Shown: positions 53,249 through 62,397, counted from the first letter of the stretch. The stretch: DNA of 64,000 nucleotides from Terrisporobacter glycolicus ATCC 14880 = DSM 1288 (GCF_036812735.1 NZ_CP117523.1:1550001-1614000); one strand, 5' to 3'. The notes: generated by a model from the sequence alone, not told the origin. Numbers and translations are program-made.

Positions 53249-54289
53249 TTAAGCAGCTATATCATCTGAGTTAGTTCCACGAACTACATCAGCAGTAGTT
53301 ATTTTGTAATTTTTGAATATTGCATATCCTATGAAACCAGCAGCTATTGATACTACGATACAACCAGCAGCAGTTATTAAAACTTGCATTGGTGGGTTGT
53401 AAGCAAACATTACTGCGAAACCAGCTATTGGAGTAGCAGTTCCTGGAGAGTTGTTTACAAGTCCCATTAAAGCTATTATTACACCAGACATTGCACCACC
53501 TATAAAGTTAGTAACATATACTGGTATTGGATTAGCAGATATTAAGTCAGCTTGAGTTAATGGCTCTATAGCAACTGATATATTATCTTTCTTAGAACCA
53601 AACTTCATTTTTGAGAAGAATACAAAGTTCATGAAAGAAGAACCAAATACTGATAATGCACCTATTGCCATTGGAGCACCAGTTAAACCTATCATAGCTG
53701 TTAAAGCCATTGAACTAAGTGGAGCAGTAGCAACAACTGTTATTAAACCACCAAGTATTACACCCATTAATATTGGAGATGCAGATGATGCTTGAGTTAA
53801 TACTGTACCAACAGTTTCAAGAACACCGTTTACAATTGGACTAGTAAATTGTCCTATACCGAAAGCAAGTGGTGCAGCAACTAATATTATAACGATTAAA
53901 TCAAGTCCAGCAGGAACTTTTTCCTCTAACTTCTTAATTACAAATGATATTAGGTAACCAGCTATAAATCCTGGTAGTATCTTGAAGTTTAAACATGTAA
54001 GACCAACCATTACAGCATATACTGGAGAAACTCCAAGAGCTAATGGTACTAAAGTTGCAGCTGCAACACCACCTAATGAACCGTTTGCTGCTCCAACGTT
54101 TTCAAGGAATTTTATTCCTAAAACTTCACCAAAGAATGAGAAGTGGAAAGCTTCAACTAAGAATGATGCAACTGCAGCGTTTGCAAGTCCACCCATTGCC
54201 TTCATACCTTGTGGCGCTTTGTAACTAAATAAAGTAAATAGTGCTAATACTACTAATAATAAAGCAGTACCTGTTAAAATTTGAATCAT
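53249..54289 (-). CDS. PfoR-like PTS EIIC-family membrane protein
   Basis: A 346-residue membrane protein of the PTS_EIIC_2/PfoR group. It opens MIQILTGTALLLVVLALFTLF. About nine to ten helices rich in Gly/Ala follow. The motif GAANGSLGGVAAATLVPLAL and the segment IEPLTQADLISANPIPVYVT are typical. PfoR was named in Clostridium perfringens as a factor affecting perfringolysin O expression, but the protein looks like a sugar transporter subunit and its substrate is unknown. AGGAGG lies upstream of the ATG. There is no EIIA/EIIB partner nearby. The gene uses more favoured codons than its neighbours. Confidence 0.85.
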   Translation of the reverse strand: MIQILTGTALLLVVLALFTLFSYKAPQGMKAMGGLANAAVASFLVEAFHFSFFGEVLGIKFLENVGAANGSLGGVAAATLVPLALGVSPVYAVMVGLTCLNFKILPGFIAGYLISFVIKKLEEKVPAGLDLIVIILVAAPLAFGIGQFTSPIVNGVLETVGTVLTQASSASPILMGVILGGLITVVATAPLSSMALTAMIGLTGAPMAIGALSVFGSSFMNFVFFSKMKFGSKKDNISVAIEPLTQADLISANPIPVYVTNFIGGAMSGVIIALMGLVNNSPGTATPIAGFAVMFAYNPPMQVLITAAGCIVVSIAAGFIGYAIFKNYKITTADVVRGTNSDDIAA

Positions 54290-54420
54290 ATCGATTTCCT
54301 CCTAAAATTATTGCTAATTCCTCTGAAATAGTTTAAGGAATTAAATTTTCAAGGATAAGCCTTTCCTCAATTGATGAAAGATTTCCTCTTACGTATAAAA
54401 AACATTTTACATTATAATTA
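54290..54420 (-). promoter_or_regulatory. structured leader of the PfoR-like gene
   Basis: Read on the minus strand, the 130 bases before the gene contain three successive short hairpins: CTTTC...GAAAG, AAGG-CTTAT-CCTT, and TAATTCC...GGAATTA, the last just ahead of the ribosome binding site. No known riboswitch core is recognised and there is no T run. Confidence 0.4.
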
Positions 54421-54576
54421 TTAATTTGTAAACACATTTTTCGACAAAAAATTTCAAAAAGCAAAATTTTATATAAATTCTAAAAATTTCATTAAATTAT
54501 AAAGTTTAAAATATGAATATTTTTAAGAATTCATTTAAGTGTCTATTATGGTAAAAACTGAATAATATTAAATAAA

Positions 54577-54617
54577 AAGAATTTTATATATGTATTAGTA
54601 AAATTCTTTTTTATTTT
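54577..54617 (+). terminator. orphan terminator hairpin upstream of pyrC
   Basis: AAAGAATTTTA pairs with TAAAATTCTTT, followed by a long T run. No plus-strand gene lies between the preceding bidirectional terminator and this site, so it may attenuate pyrC or block read-through. The rest of 54421-54680 is A+T-rich with a possible TACAAT -10 box near 54632. Confidence 0.6.
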
Positions 54618-54680
54618 TTTATAAAAAATGGTACAATATTTATAATTTATATATAAATAGATATTGCAAAGGAGATATTT

Positions 54681-55952
54681 ATGATTTTAATAAAAAATGG
54701 TAGATTAATTGATCCATTGAGTAAAAAAGATGAAGTAGTAGATATAGCTATTGAAGATGGAAAAATTAAAAAAATTGGCAAAATAGAAGTTAATGAAAAA
54801 TTTAAGGAAATAATAGATGCAAAAGGATATATAGTTTCTCCAGGGCTAATTGATGTTCATGTGCATTTTAGAGATCCAGGTTTCACATACAAGGAAGACA
54901 TATTAACTGGAGCAAAATCTGCAGCAAGAGGTGGATTTACAACTGTTATTTGTATGGCAAATACAAAACCTGTAGTTGATAATGTTGAAACTTTGAATTA
55001 TATAAATGAAAAAGCAAAAGAAGCGTGCATTAATGTACTTCAAGTTGGTAGTATAACAAAAAGTTTTAGAGGAAAAGAATTAACAAACTTTGAAGAACTT
55101 TTAGAAAATGGTGCTGTAGGATTTAGTGATGATGGTATAGCTATAATGGATACAGAAATCTTGTATGAAGCAATGAATAAAGCAAAGGAACTTGATGTGC
55201 CGATAAGCCTTCATGAAGAAGATTCTAACTTTATAGAAACTGCTGGTGTAAATGACAGTGAAATAGCTAAAAAATTAGGTCTTAAAGGTGGAGCAAAAAC
55301 TTGTGCAGAAGATATTATGGTAGCTAGAGATTGTATGATTGCCTTGGAAACAGGAGCAAAAGTAAGTATACAGCATATAAGTTCAGGTGTAGCAGTAGAA
55401 ACAGTAAGGTTTGCAAAATCACTTGGAGCAAAAGTTTATGCAGAGGCGGCGCCTCACCACTTTACTTTAACTGAAGAAGATGTACTAAAACATGGGTCAT
55501 TGGCAAAGATGAATCCACCACTTAGAACAGATAAAGATAATCAAACAATAATTGAAGGATTAAAAGATAATACAATAGAAATAATAGCAACAGATCATGC
55601 ACCACATATTATGGAAGAAAAAAATCGTGTATTTGCCGCTTGTCCAAGTGGTATCATAGGTTTGGAGACATCTTTAGCTTTAGGCATAACATCTTTAGTA
55701 AAAGAGAACCATTTAAGCTTAATGAGCTTATTAGAAAAAATGACTATAAACCCTGCAAAACTGTATAATTTAGACAGAGGATATATTAAAGAGGGAGCTA
55801 TTGCAGATATTTTAATATTTAATCCAGGTGAAGAATGGATAGTAAAAGATTTTGATTCTAAATCAAGCAACTCTCCTTTTATAGGTGAAAAACTATTAGG
55901 AAAAGTTAAATACACAATTAGTGAAGGAAAAATTGTTTATACTGACAAATAA
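54681..55952 (+). CDS. pyrC: dihydroorotase
   Basis: Closes carbamoyl-aspartate to dihydroorotate in pyrimidine synthesis. At 423 residues it is a type I enzyme: DVHVHFRDPGFTYKEDI supplies the first metal-binding His pair, MANTKPVVDN follows, and ISLHEED and ATDHAPH supply the later metal ligands and catalytic Asp. AAAGGAG lies upstream of the ATG. No other pyr genes are in the window. Confidence 0.94.
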   Translation: MILIKNGRLIDPLSKKDEVVDIAIEDGKIKKIGKIEVNEKFKEIIDAKGYIVSPGLIDVHVHFRDPGFTYKEDILTGAKSAARGGFTTVICMANTKPVVDNVETLNYINEKAKEACINVLQVGSITKSFRGKELTNFEELLENGAVGFSDDGIAIMDTEILYEAMNKAKELDVPISLHEEDSNFIETAGVNDSEIAKKLGLKGGAKTCAEDIMVARDCMIALETGAKVSIQHISSGVAVETVRFAKSLGAKVYAEAAPHHFTLTEEDVLKHGSLAKMNPPLRTDKDNQTIIEGLKDNTIEIIATDHAPHIMEEKNRVFAACPSGIIGLETSLALGITSLVKENHLSLMSLLEKMTINPAKLYNLDRGYIKEGAIADILIFNPGEEWIVKDFDSKSSNSPFIGEKLLGKVKYTISEGKIVYTDK

Positions 55953-56012
55953 TCCTAAAATGTACTTACCTATGCTATAATTTAATTGAAAATATATCTT
56001 AGGGGGTAACAT

Positions 56013-56312
56013 ATGACAAGGGGAAGTAAATTTAATGTGGGAATAAATAATATAACTATAGACCGTTTCACTCTATTGAGATACAAATTAATTTTAGATG
56101 AGTATATTAAATCTAATAACCTTTGGGAAGAAAATGCTCGTGAATGTTGGCTATATGATTTAATAGATTTTAAACTAAAAGGTGACGTAGGACTAACATA
56201 TAGAAGTATAAGAGTTTTAGAAGACAACTGGGGATTTGATAGTGATAAAGATGACATTGATGATTATATTAACAGACACATGGCTAAATTTATGGCAAAA
56301 TCAACTAAATAA
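56013..56312 (+). CDS. hypothetical protein, 99 aa
   Basis: A soluble, charged protein with AGGGGGT before the ATG. Two predicted helices rich in Tyr and Leu (LLRYKLILDEYIKSNN) are followed by an acidic C-terminal part (FDSDKDDIDDYI). No family is recognised. It lies 60 bases after pyrC with no hairpin between, so it may be read through from pyrC. Confidence 0.6.
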   Translation: MTRGSKFNVGINNITIDRFTLLRYKLILDEYIKSNNLWEENARECWLYDLIDFKLKGDVGLTYRSIRVLEDNWGFDSDKDDIDDYINRHMAKFMAKSTK

Positions 56313-56343
56313 GTAAAAAATATTTTGTGAGTTATAAACTTTT

Positions 56344-56382
56344 ACGACCACCTTCATGGTTTTGGGGGTGGTCATTATTTTT
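56344..56382 (+). terminator. intrinsic terminator
   Basis: GACCACC pairs with GGTGGTC across a 14-base loop, followed by ATTATTTTTC. It separates pyrC and the 99-residue gene from the two-component operon. Confidence 0.75.
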
Positions 56383-56397
56383 CATGGGAGAGAAAAG

Positions 56398-57495
56398 ATG
56401 ATATATAAAATAATATTGAATTTGATAATTAGTGTAAATATATTTATATATGGTTTAGAAAATCATGTGTTGCTTAATAAAATTAGTTACCCAATAGTAG
56501 CTATTTTAATTTGCATTAGTTTATCATTGTATATGTTATATATAATTAAAATAAATGACAATTTGCTACTCATAAATATTATATTTATGTTAATAGTTAC
56601 TTACTTTTATAATCCATGTTTTATGATTTTGGTAATCTTGAGTGTTGAGTATATTTTAGAGAAAAAATATGATGTATTTTATTTATATTCTCTTATAATT
56701 GTATATTTTTTAGGGGCTATTAAGATTAATCTCAGCTATACTAACATATTCTTAGGTTTTGTTGCATGTATTTTTATTTATAATATTATAAAATATGAAG
56801 AAAAAATATATAAGTTGGAAAAGTACAATTATGATTTAAAGGATAAAAATTTTCATTTGGAAGAGACACGAAAAGAAGAAAATAAAATTAACTATAATAG
56901 TATACAGTCGGTAAAAATTGAAGAAAGAAATAATATTTCTCAAAAGCTTCATGACAAAATTGGTCATACGTTAGCTGGAAGTATTATGCAGTTAGAGGCT
57001 CTTAAAATTATTATAAAAAGTGATGAAGAAAAAGGATTTATTATTTTAGATAAAATAATAGAAAATTTAAGAGAAGGTATGGATGATATTAGATATACTT
57101 TAAAAAAGATAAAGCCTAATGTGGAGGAGCTAAATATTAATAATTTAAAAGTTATGATGGATAATTTCTCTAAAAAATCAAACATTAAAACAGAGTTGAC
57201 GCTAGAGGGGGATTTAAATGAAATCAACTTAATATATTGGAAGAATATTTTAGAATGTATGTCAGAAATTTTTACGAATAGTATTAAATACTGCAACGGA
57301 GACTCAATTAATGTACATATAAGTGTTTTCAATAAAATTATTAGAGTTCATATAAAAGATAATGGTAATTACCAAGGGGAAATAAAAAAAGGCATGGGAC
57401 TTCTTGGTATTGAAGAAAGAATTGTAAATTTAGGTGGAGATGTACATTTTAATAATGAAGAAGGTTTTTCAAGTTTAATTATACTTAAGAGGTGA
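56398..57495 (+). CDS. sensor histidine kinase, LnrJ-like (NarL-type system)
   Basis: A 365-residue kinase with about five to six membrane helices in the first 140 residues and no large external loop, typical of intramembrane sensing. A coiled linker leads to the HisKA_3 domain, with the phosphorylated His185 in SQKLHDKIGHTLAGS. The HATPase has FTNSIKYCNG, KDNGNYQG and GMGLLGIEERI. The ATG at 56398 follows GGGAGAG. Its stop is four bases before the regulator gene. Kinase-regulator-ATPase-permease-permease order matches LnrJKLMN (YfiJKLMN) of Bacillus, which responds to linearmycin-type lipids. Confidence 0.87.
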   Translation: MIYKIILNLIISVNIFIYGLENHVLLNKISYPIVAILICISLSLYMLYIIKINDNLLLINIIFMLIVTYFYNPCFMILVILSVEYILEKKYDVFYLYSLIIVYFLGAIKINLSYTNIFLGFVACIFIYNIIKYEEKIYKLEKYNYDLKDKNFHLEETRKEENKINYNSIQSVKIEERNNISQKLHDKIGHTLAGSIMQLEALKIIIKSDEEKGFIILDKIIENLREGMDDIRYTLKKIKPNVEELNINNLKVMMDNFSKKSNIKTELTLEGDLNEINLIYWKNILECMSEIFTNSIKYCNGDSINVHISVFNKIIRVHIKDNGNYQGEIKKGMGLLGIEERIVNLGGDVHFNNEEGFSSLIILKR

Positions 57496-57499
57496 AAAT

Positions 57500-58138
57500 A
57501 TGATACGTTTGGTTATTGTTGATGATGATATATTAATAAGAGAAAGTTTAAAAATAATTATTGGAATAGATGAGGAAATAGAAGTTGTGGCAACATTAGA
57601 AAATGGGAAGGAATGTATTGAATTTTTAAATGAAAATAAAGTTGATATAATTTTACTTGATATGAGAATGCCAATAATGGGTGGAGAAGAAGTATTAGCA
57701 GAAATAAGAAGGCGAAAAATAGATGTGAAGGTTCTTATACTTACAACTTTTGATGAAGAAAATTTAATCTCATCAGCCATAAAACATAGTAGCAATGGAT
57801 ATTTATTAAAAAGCAGCAAACCAGACAAAATAATAAGTGGAATAAAGTCAATGTATATGGGTAACGGAGTTTTTGAAGCTGACATAGTATCCAAACTTGT
57901 GATTAATAATAACAACAGTGATGATAATACTAAAGGCAATATATTAGAAAAATATGATTTAAGTGAAAGAGAAAAAGAAGTAGTAAAGTTTATTGCAAAA
58001 GGTTTCTCCAATAAGGAAATAGCCGGGGAAATATTCTTATCAGAAGGAACTGTAAAAAATCATATAACTTCTATTTTATCTAAAATGGATTTAAAACATA
58101 GAACTCAAATTGCTATTACATATTTAAATGGAAAATAG
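57500..58138 (+). CDS. LuxR/NarL-family response regulator, LnrK-like
   Basis: A 212-residue regulator. The receiver domain has VDDD near the start, the phosphorylated Asp54 in LLDMRMP, TTFDEE and LLKSSKP. The C-terminal LuxR-type helix-turn-helix is LSEREKEVVKFIAKGFSNKE followed by GTVKNHITSI. AGAGGTG precedes the ATG. It probably binds the dyad at 58212-58239 to activate the ABC operon that follows (inference). Confidence 0.92.
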   Translation: MIRLVIVDDDILIRESLKIIIGIDEEIEVVATLENGKECIEFLNENKVDIILLDMRMPIMGGEEVLAEIRRRKIDVKVLILTTFDEENLISSAIKHSSNGYLLKSSKPDKIISGIKSMYMGNGVFEADIVSKLVINNNNSDDNTKGNILEKYDLSEREKEVVKFIAKGFSNKEIAGEIFLSEGTVKNHITSILSKMDLKHRTQIAITYLNGK

Positions 58139-58140
58139 TA

Positions 58141-58175
58141 AAGCTGACAAAATTAAATGTCAGCTTTTTTTATTA
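58141..58175 (+). terminator. terminator after the response regulator
   Basis: AAAGCTGACA pairs with TGTCAGCTTTTTTT. It separates the two-component genes from the transporter genes. Confidence 0.85.
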
Positions 58176-58211
58176 AAAATACAGATTTTAGAATGATTAA
58201 GTTTATTATTC

Positions 58212-58239
58212 GTGACTTTAGTCATGTTGAAGTTATGAC
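58212..58239. promoter_or_regulatory. candidate response-regulator binding site upstream of the ABC operon
   Basis: GTCAT (58221-58225) and ATGAC (58235-58239) form a dyad with nine bases between. A further GTGAC at 58212 forms a second, smaller dyad with the GTCAT. The site lies about 33-60 bases before a TATAAT at 58272-58277, a usual place for an activator. Confidence 0.5.
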
Positions 58240-58311
58240 CATGTGTACTTAAAACTATTCATTAATTTTCATATAATTAAAGCATAAAGAAAAAATATGA
58301 GGGGTGATGAA

Positions 58312-59244
58312 ATGAAGTATGTGGAGATAAAAGGATTATATAAAAATTTTGGGGAAATAAATGCATTAGAAAACTTAAACCTTTCTATAGAAAAAGGTGA
58401 AATATTTGGTTTGCTTGGACCAAATGGAGCTGGAAAAAGTACAACTATTAATATACTTACAACTCTACTTGAAAAAGACAAGGGAATCATAAAAATATGT
58501 GATGAAGAAGTAAGAAAAAATGATGCAAATATGAGAGGTAAGCTAGGAATAGTACCTCAGGACTTAGCTATATTTGAAGATATGACGGCATTGGAAAATG
58601 TAATGTTTTTTGGTAGTTTGTATGGATTAAAAGGAAAAGATTTAAAAGAGAAATCATTAAGTGCATTACAGTTTGTAGGATTGGAAGAAAGTAAGAAATT
58701 AAGTAAAACTTTTTCTGGAGGTATGAAAAGAAGACTAAATATAGCTTGTGGTATAGTTCATAATCCAGAACTTTTAATTCTGGATGAGCCTACTGTTGGC
58801 ATAGATCCACAGTCTAGAAATCATATAATGAAGTCCATTAAAACTTTGAACAAAAATGGATGTACTGTAATTTATACAACACACTATATGGAGGAAGTTG
58901 AAGCACTTTGTAATAATATTGCAATTATTGATAAGGGAAGAGTAATAGCAGAGGGAAGTAAAGAAAGTTTAAAAAATTTAATCACTAACAAAAACAAATT
59001 TGAAGTTATAGTAAATGATATTACTTCTGTAAACGAAAAAGATTTTAATAATATAAAAGGTATAGATAGCGTTGAATTTAAAGACAACAAAGTAATTGTA
59101 AGTATTGATAGAGAAATTAATGGATTAAATGAGCTTTTGTTATATTTAAGTAGTAAAGATATTAAAATTTTAGATATAAAAAGTCAAATACTAACTTTAG
59201 AAGATGTATTTTTAAACTTAACAGGAAGAAAACTTAGGGATTAA
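58312..59244 (+). CDS. ABC transporter ATP-binding protein, LnrL-like
   Basis: A 310-residue single-domain ATPase of the DrrA/drug-export type: GPNGAGKST (Walker A), FSGGMKRRLNIACG (signature), LILDEPTVGIDPQSRN (Walker B and D-loop), and a C-terminal extension of about 80 residues as in that group. The ATG at 58312 follows GAGGGGTG. It is followed at 13 bases by the first of two permease genes. The probable role is export of, or protection from, a membrane-active compound sensed by the adjacent two-component system. Confidence 0.92.
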   Translation: MKYVEIKGLYKNFGEINALENLNLSIEKGEIFGLLGPNGAGKSTTINILTTLLEKDKGIIKICDEEVRKNDANMRGKLGIVPQDLAIFEDMTALENVMFFGSLYGLKGKDLKEKSLSALQFVGLEESKKLSKTFSGGMKRRLNIACGIVHNPELLILDEPTVGIDPQSRNHIMKSIKTLNKNGCTVIYTTHYMEEVEALCNNIAIIDKGRVIAEGSKESLKNLITNKNKFEVIVNDITSVNEKDFNNIKGIDSVEFKDNKVIVSIDREINGLNELLLYLSSKDIKILDIKSQILTLEDVFLNLTGRKLRD

Positions 59245-59257
59245 GGGGGACGTATTT

Positions 59258-60373
59258 ATGAATATAATATTATCCTCCATAAAAAGAGGACTTAGAGATA
59301 AAAACACAGTCTTATCAAATATATTTTTGGCTCTTCTCCTTCCTTATATATTTTCAATAATATTCTCTTTTGAAGGTGGAAAAGAAGATATTAACTTAGC
59401 TATTGTTGGTAATACTAAAAGTTCAATTATAAACTCTTATTGCGAAGCTTTAGAAAAATTTGATGATAATAATAGTAAAATAAACATAGATTATAAAATT
59501 TACAGTGAAAATGAATTTGATAAAAATAATTTACCAAAAAGCAATAGCTTAATAGTAAATATTGATGAGAAAGATAAAAAAGTTAACGTTGGTGAAAGTA
59601 GCGATATTAGTATGGGACAAGAATCAGTAAAAAAACTTACTGAAGAGTTTTTCAATTCTATATCTGTATATGAGTCATTAAACAAAGAGAATTATACACC
59701 AACAAATGTAACAAACATGATAAAAAATGAAAAGTATAATGTAAGTGAAAAATCAAAATCCATATTAGATGATATGGAATATGGTGAGTATTTTGCCTTA
59801 GTAATGTTAGAAATGGCGATTTTAGTAGGAAGTATTCATGCTTTTAAAAATACATTTTATATTAAAGAGAAGTTAGGAAATAGGGTGAAAATATCTCCTG
59901 CAAAAGTTTCATCACTTCTATCTTTAGAATTAGTAGGATCATTTTTCCTTATATTTTCCCAAGGGTTAGTAATGCTAGGAGCTGCAGTTATATTTTACGG
60001 AGTAAATGTAAACATAAACAATATTTTACCAATATTATCCATAATCGGTTTACTTAGTTTATTTGCTGTTTGTCTAGGCATTTTTACCACAGCTTTAGGT
60101 AATAAAAAAAACAGTGGAGACAATATTTGCTCTTTTATAGTTACAGTACTTGCCTTAGCATCAGGACAGCTTATGCCACAAATGAGTGATAGTTTTGATA
60201 AGATATCTTTAATAAAATTAAATCCTTTTTTATGGATAAGTAAAGAATTAAATAATCTTGTAGCCTACAATAGTAGTGAAAACTTACTTATGACAGTAGT
60301 CATAACTTTAACTGCATCATTAATTTTAATGGTTATATCTACAATATTATTAAAAAGAAAAGTGGTGAGATAA
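59258..60373 (+). CDS. ABC-2 type permease, LnrM-like
   Basis: A 371-residue membrane protein with one N-terminal helix, a large external domain (about residues 40-175), then five to six helices, the ABC-2 plan of YfiM/LnrM. SGQLMPQMSD lies in the conserved region between helices. AGGGGGA precedes the ATG. Its stop is one base before the second permease start. Confidence 0.88.
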   Translation: MNIILSSIKRGLRDKNTVLSNIFLALLLPYIFSIIFSFEGGKEDINLAIVGNTKSSIINSYCEALEKFDDNNSKINIDYKIYSENEFDKNNLPKSNSLIVNIDEKDKKVNVGESSDISMGQESVKKLTEEFFNSISVYESLNKENYTPTNVTNMIKNEKYNVSEKSKSILDDMEYGEYFALVMLEMAILVGSIHAFKNTFYIKEKLGNRVKISPAKVSSLLSLELVGSFFLIFSQGLVMLGAAVIFYGVNVNINNILPILSIIGLLSLFAVCLGIFTTALGNKKNSGDNICSFIVTVLALASGQLMPQMSDSFDKISLIKLNPFLWISKELNNLVAYNSSENLLMTVVITLTASLILMVISTILLKRKVVR

Positions 60374-60374
60374 A

Positions 60375-61505
60375 ATGAAGAATATTTTAGTAATACTTAA
60401 ACATAATTTAAAGTCAATAATGAAGGGATGGTTTTTATTAATACTTGTTTTTCCCATAGCTATAAATTTATTTGTAAATGTAATGATAAATAGAGTTAAT
60501 ACAAATGAGAATATAATGAACGATTCATTTAATATAGTAGTTTATTCTAAAGACAAAAGTGAAATTGTAAATAAAATTATGCCTAAAGAAAAGTTTTCTA
60601 AGGTATTTTATGTTAACAGTAAAGAAGATGTAAAAAAGACCTTCGAAAAAGAAAATGTGTCAGTTGGAGTTGTAATAAACAGCGAGAATATATACAAAGA
60701 TGTAAAAAATAATGAAAAAGATATTGTAGAAGTTATAAGAAGTGAAAATGACAGCGCCAAAGAATATGTGCTTAGTGTTTTAAACACAAGTCTTAGTCAA
60801 ATATGGGCTTTTGGAAATAATCTAGAAGAATACAACAATCTTTATAAAAAATATGAAAATGAAAAATATAAATTTGTATATGAAAAGACAAATATACAAG
60901 AAGTAGTTCTTTATATGAACATGTTTGGTTTATTTACAATGGCATTTTTATTTATAGCAGGGAGGGGAATAAATCCTTTATTGAAAGAAAAAGAATTAAA
61001 AATTGATAAAAGAATTTTAGTTTCAAAGGTGAGTAAAGTTGAATATGCCCTAGGCCATATATTAGGATGTTTTATTTTACTTTTACTTCAAAGTATTACA
61101 TTAGTTGCATCATTTTATTTTTTTAATCCTGATTTTAATGTTAACTTTTTCTATATGATTTTATTGTCATTTGTACTTTCTGTTGTAGGAATAGCCCTAG
61201 CGTTAACTGTACTTAGTATATCAAATAGTTCAAGTATGTATTACACCTTATTATCTATGATAGTCATACCTATATGCTTATTAAGTGGAGGATTTGTTCC
61301 AACTAATTTTATGCCACAAATGGTACAGAATTTTTCATTAGTACTACCTTTAACTTGGGTAAATTCAGCATTTAACCAGATTTTAAATAATGGAAGTAAT
61401 TCAAAAATATTTATAGATTTACTTGTGGCCATGTCAATTTCAGTAGTACTTATTATGATTTATCTTGTAGCTGAAAAAAATAAAAAAAATAAAATGTCTT
61501 ATTAG
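60375..61505 (+). CDS. ABC-2 type permease, LnrN-like
   Basis: A 376-residue paralog of the preceding permease with the same plan: an N-terminal helix (about residues 17-35), an external domain to about residue 175, then five to six helices, with LLSGGFVPTNFMPQM in the conserved position. The start follows the previous stop by one base, so the two are translationally coupled and probably form a heterodimer with the ATPase. Confidence 0.88.
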   Translation: MKNILVILKHNLKSIMKGWFLLILVFPIAINLFVNVMINRVNTNENIMNDSFNIVVYSKDKSEIVNKIMPKEKFSKVFYVNSKEDVKKTFEKENVSVGVVINSENIYKDVKNNEKDIVEVIRSENDSAKEYVLSVLNTSLSQIWAFGNNLEEYNNLYKKYENEKYKFVYEKTNIQEVVLYMNMFGLFTMAFLFIAGRGINPLLKEKELKIDKRILVSKVSKVEYALGHILGCFILLLLQSITLVASFYFFNPDFNVNFFYMILLSFVLSVVGIALALTVLSISNSSSMYYTLLSMIVIPICLLSGGFVPTNFMPQMVQNFSLVLPLTWVNSAFNQILNNGSNSKIFIDLLVAMSISVVLIMIYLVAEKNKKNKMSY

Positions 61506-61521
61506 TATATTAAAAACATTT

Positions 61522-61560
61522 AGCCATCACTTTCAAATTAAGGAGGTGGTGGTTTTATTT
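61522..61560 (+). terminator. probable terminator of the ABC operon
   Basis: CCATCAC pairs with GTGGTGG (one G-U) across a 15-base loop, followed by TTTTATTTCTTTT. Confidence 0.6.
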
Positions 61561-61664
61561 CTTTTAATAGTAAAATGTTTAGAACCCTATATTACTAGTG
61601 TATAATATAATTATTAGTAAAAATATATTACATAAGATAATAAATTAGAAAAAGGAGTATGAAT

Positions 61665-61916
61665 ATGTTAGAGTATAAATTTGATACACAATTATTAATT
61701 GAAGGAACTGATCTTAGTGAAAATGAAATAAATGACTACATAACAGAAAATATTGAAGGAGATTGTTTACTGGCTGTTGGTGATGAAAGTTTAATTAAAA
61801 TTCACTTCCACACTAACACTCCATGGAAGGTTCTTGAATACTGCGTTTCAAAGGGAGATATTCATGATGTTGTAATTGAAAATATGGATAGACAAGCCAG
61901 CGGACTTCAAGGATAG
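61665..61916 (+). CDS. stand-alone DAK-phosphatase/DegV-associated C-terminal domain
   Basis: An 83-residue protein that corresponds to one domain of the much longer YloV/DAK-type proteins (FakA family). YKFDTQLLIEG, then GDCLLAVGDESLIKIHFHTN and VLEYCVSKGDIHDVVIENM follow the family order (C-terminal domain after the kinase linker). The nucleotide-binding kinase part is absent and is not found upstream, so this is either a small independent protein or the relic of a larger one. The second ATG (61665) is chosen because AAAGGAG is seven bases upstream. Confidence 0.75.
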   Translation: MLEYKFDTQLLIEGTDLSENEINDYITENIEGDCLLAVGDESLIKIHFHTNTPWKVLEYCVSKGDIHDVVIENMDRQASGLQG

Positions 61917-61936
61917 TATTATTTTGGGAGGAATAT

Positions 61937-62272
61937 ATGAAAATTAATGAATATCAAGAATTGGCAAAGAGAACAATGAATAAAGATTTAAGTGAAAAAG
62001 ATATGTTAATAAATGGAGTTATGGGACTTTGTGGTGAATCAGGAGAGGCGATAGACATTGTAAAAAAACATATAGCTCATAATCATGAATTGGATAAAGA
62101 GCATTTGGCAAAGGAACTTGGTGATGTTGCTTGGTATTTAGCTGAAACAGCTACTGCTTTAGGATATTCATTAGAAGATATATTTAAAATGAATATTGAT
62201 AAATTGAAAAAAAGATATCCTGATGGATTTGATAGTGAAAAATCTATTCATAGAAGAGAAGACGATATTTAA
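61937..62272 (+). CDS. MazG-like nucleotide pyrophosphohydrolase
   Basis: A 111-residue all-alpha NTP pyrophosphohydrolase. The metal-binding pattern GLCGESGEAIDIVKKHI is followed by ELGDVAWYLAETATALG, the E-x-x-E...E-x-x-D layout of MazG and phage MazG-like enzymes. It removes pyrophosphate from non-canonical or regulatory nucleotides. GGGAGG precedes the ATG, 20 bases after the DAK-domain gene. A terminator follows. Confidence 0.88.
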   Translation: MKINEYQELAKRTMNKDLSEKDMLINGVMGLCGESGEAIDIVKKHIAHNHELDKEHLAKELGDVAWYLAETATALGYSLEDIFKMNIDKLKKRYPDGFDSEKSIHRREDDI

Positions 62273-62281
62273 AAATAATTA

Positions 62282-62319
62282 AAATATCCTATTTTCATTT
62301 GGAGAATAGGGTATTTTTA
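62282..62319 (+). terminator. intrinsic terminator
   Basis: AAATATCCTATTTTC pairs with GAGAATAGGGTATTT, then a T tail. Confidence 0.85.
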
Positions 62320-62397
62320 TGTGAATTAATTGACATAAATGCATAAAATAAATTACCATTATAGTGGAAATACATATTATTGTACAGGGGAGATTTT

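Noticed and set aside
53982..54224. Plus-strand frames opposite the PfoR-like gene
   Set aside because: Shadow frames on the opposite strand of a strongly supported gene with a biased codon pattern.
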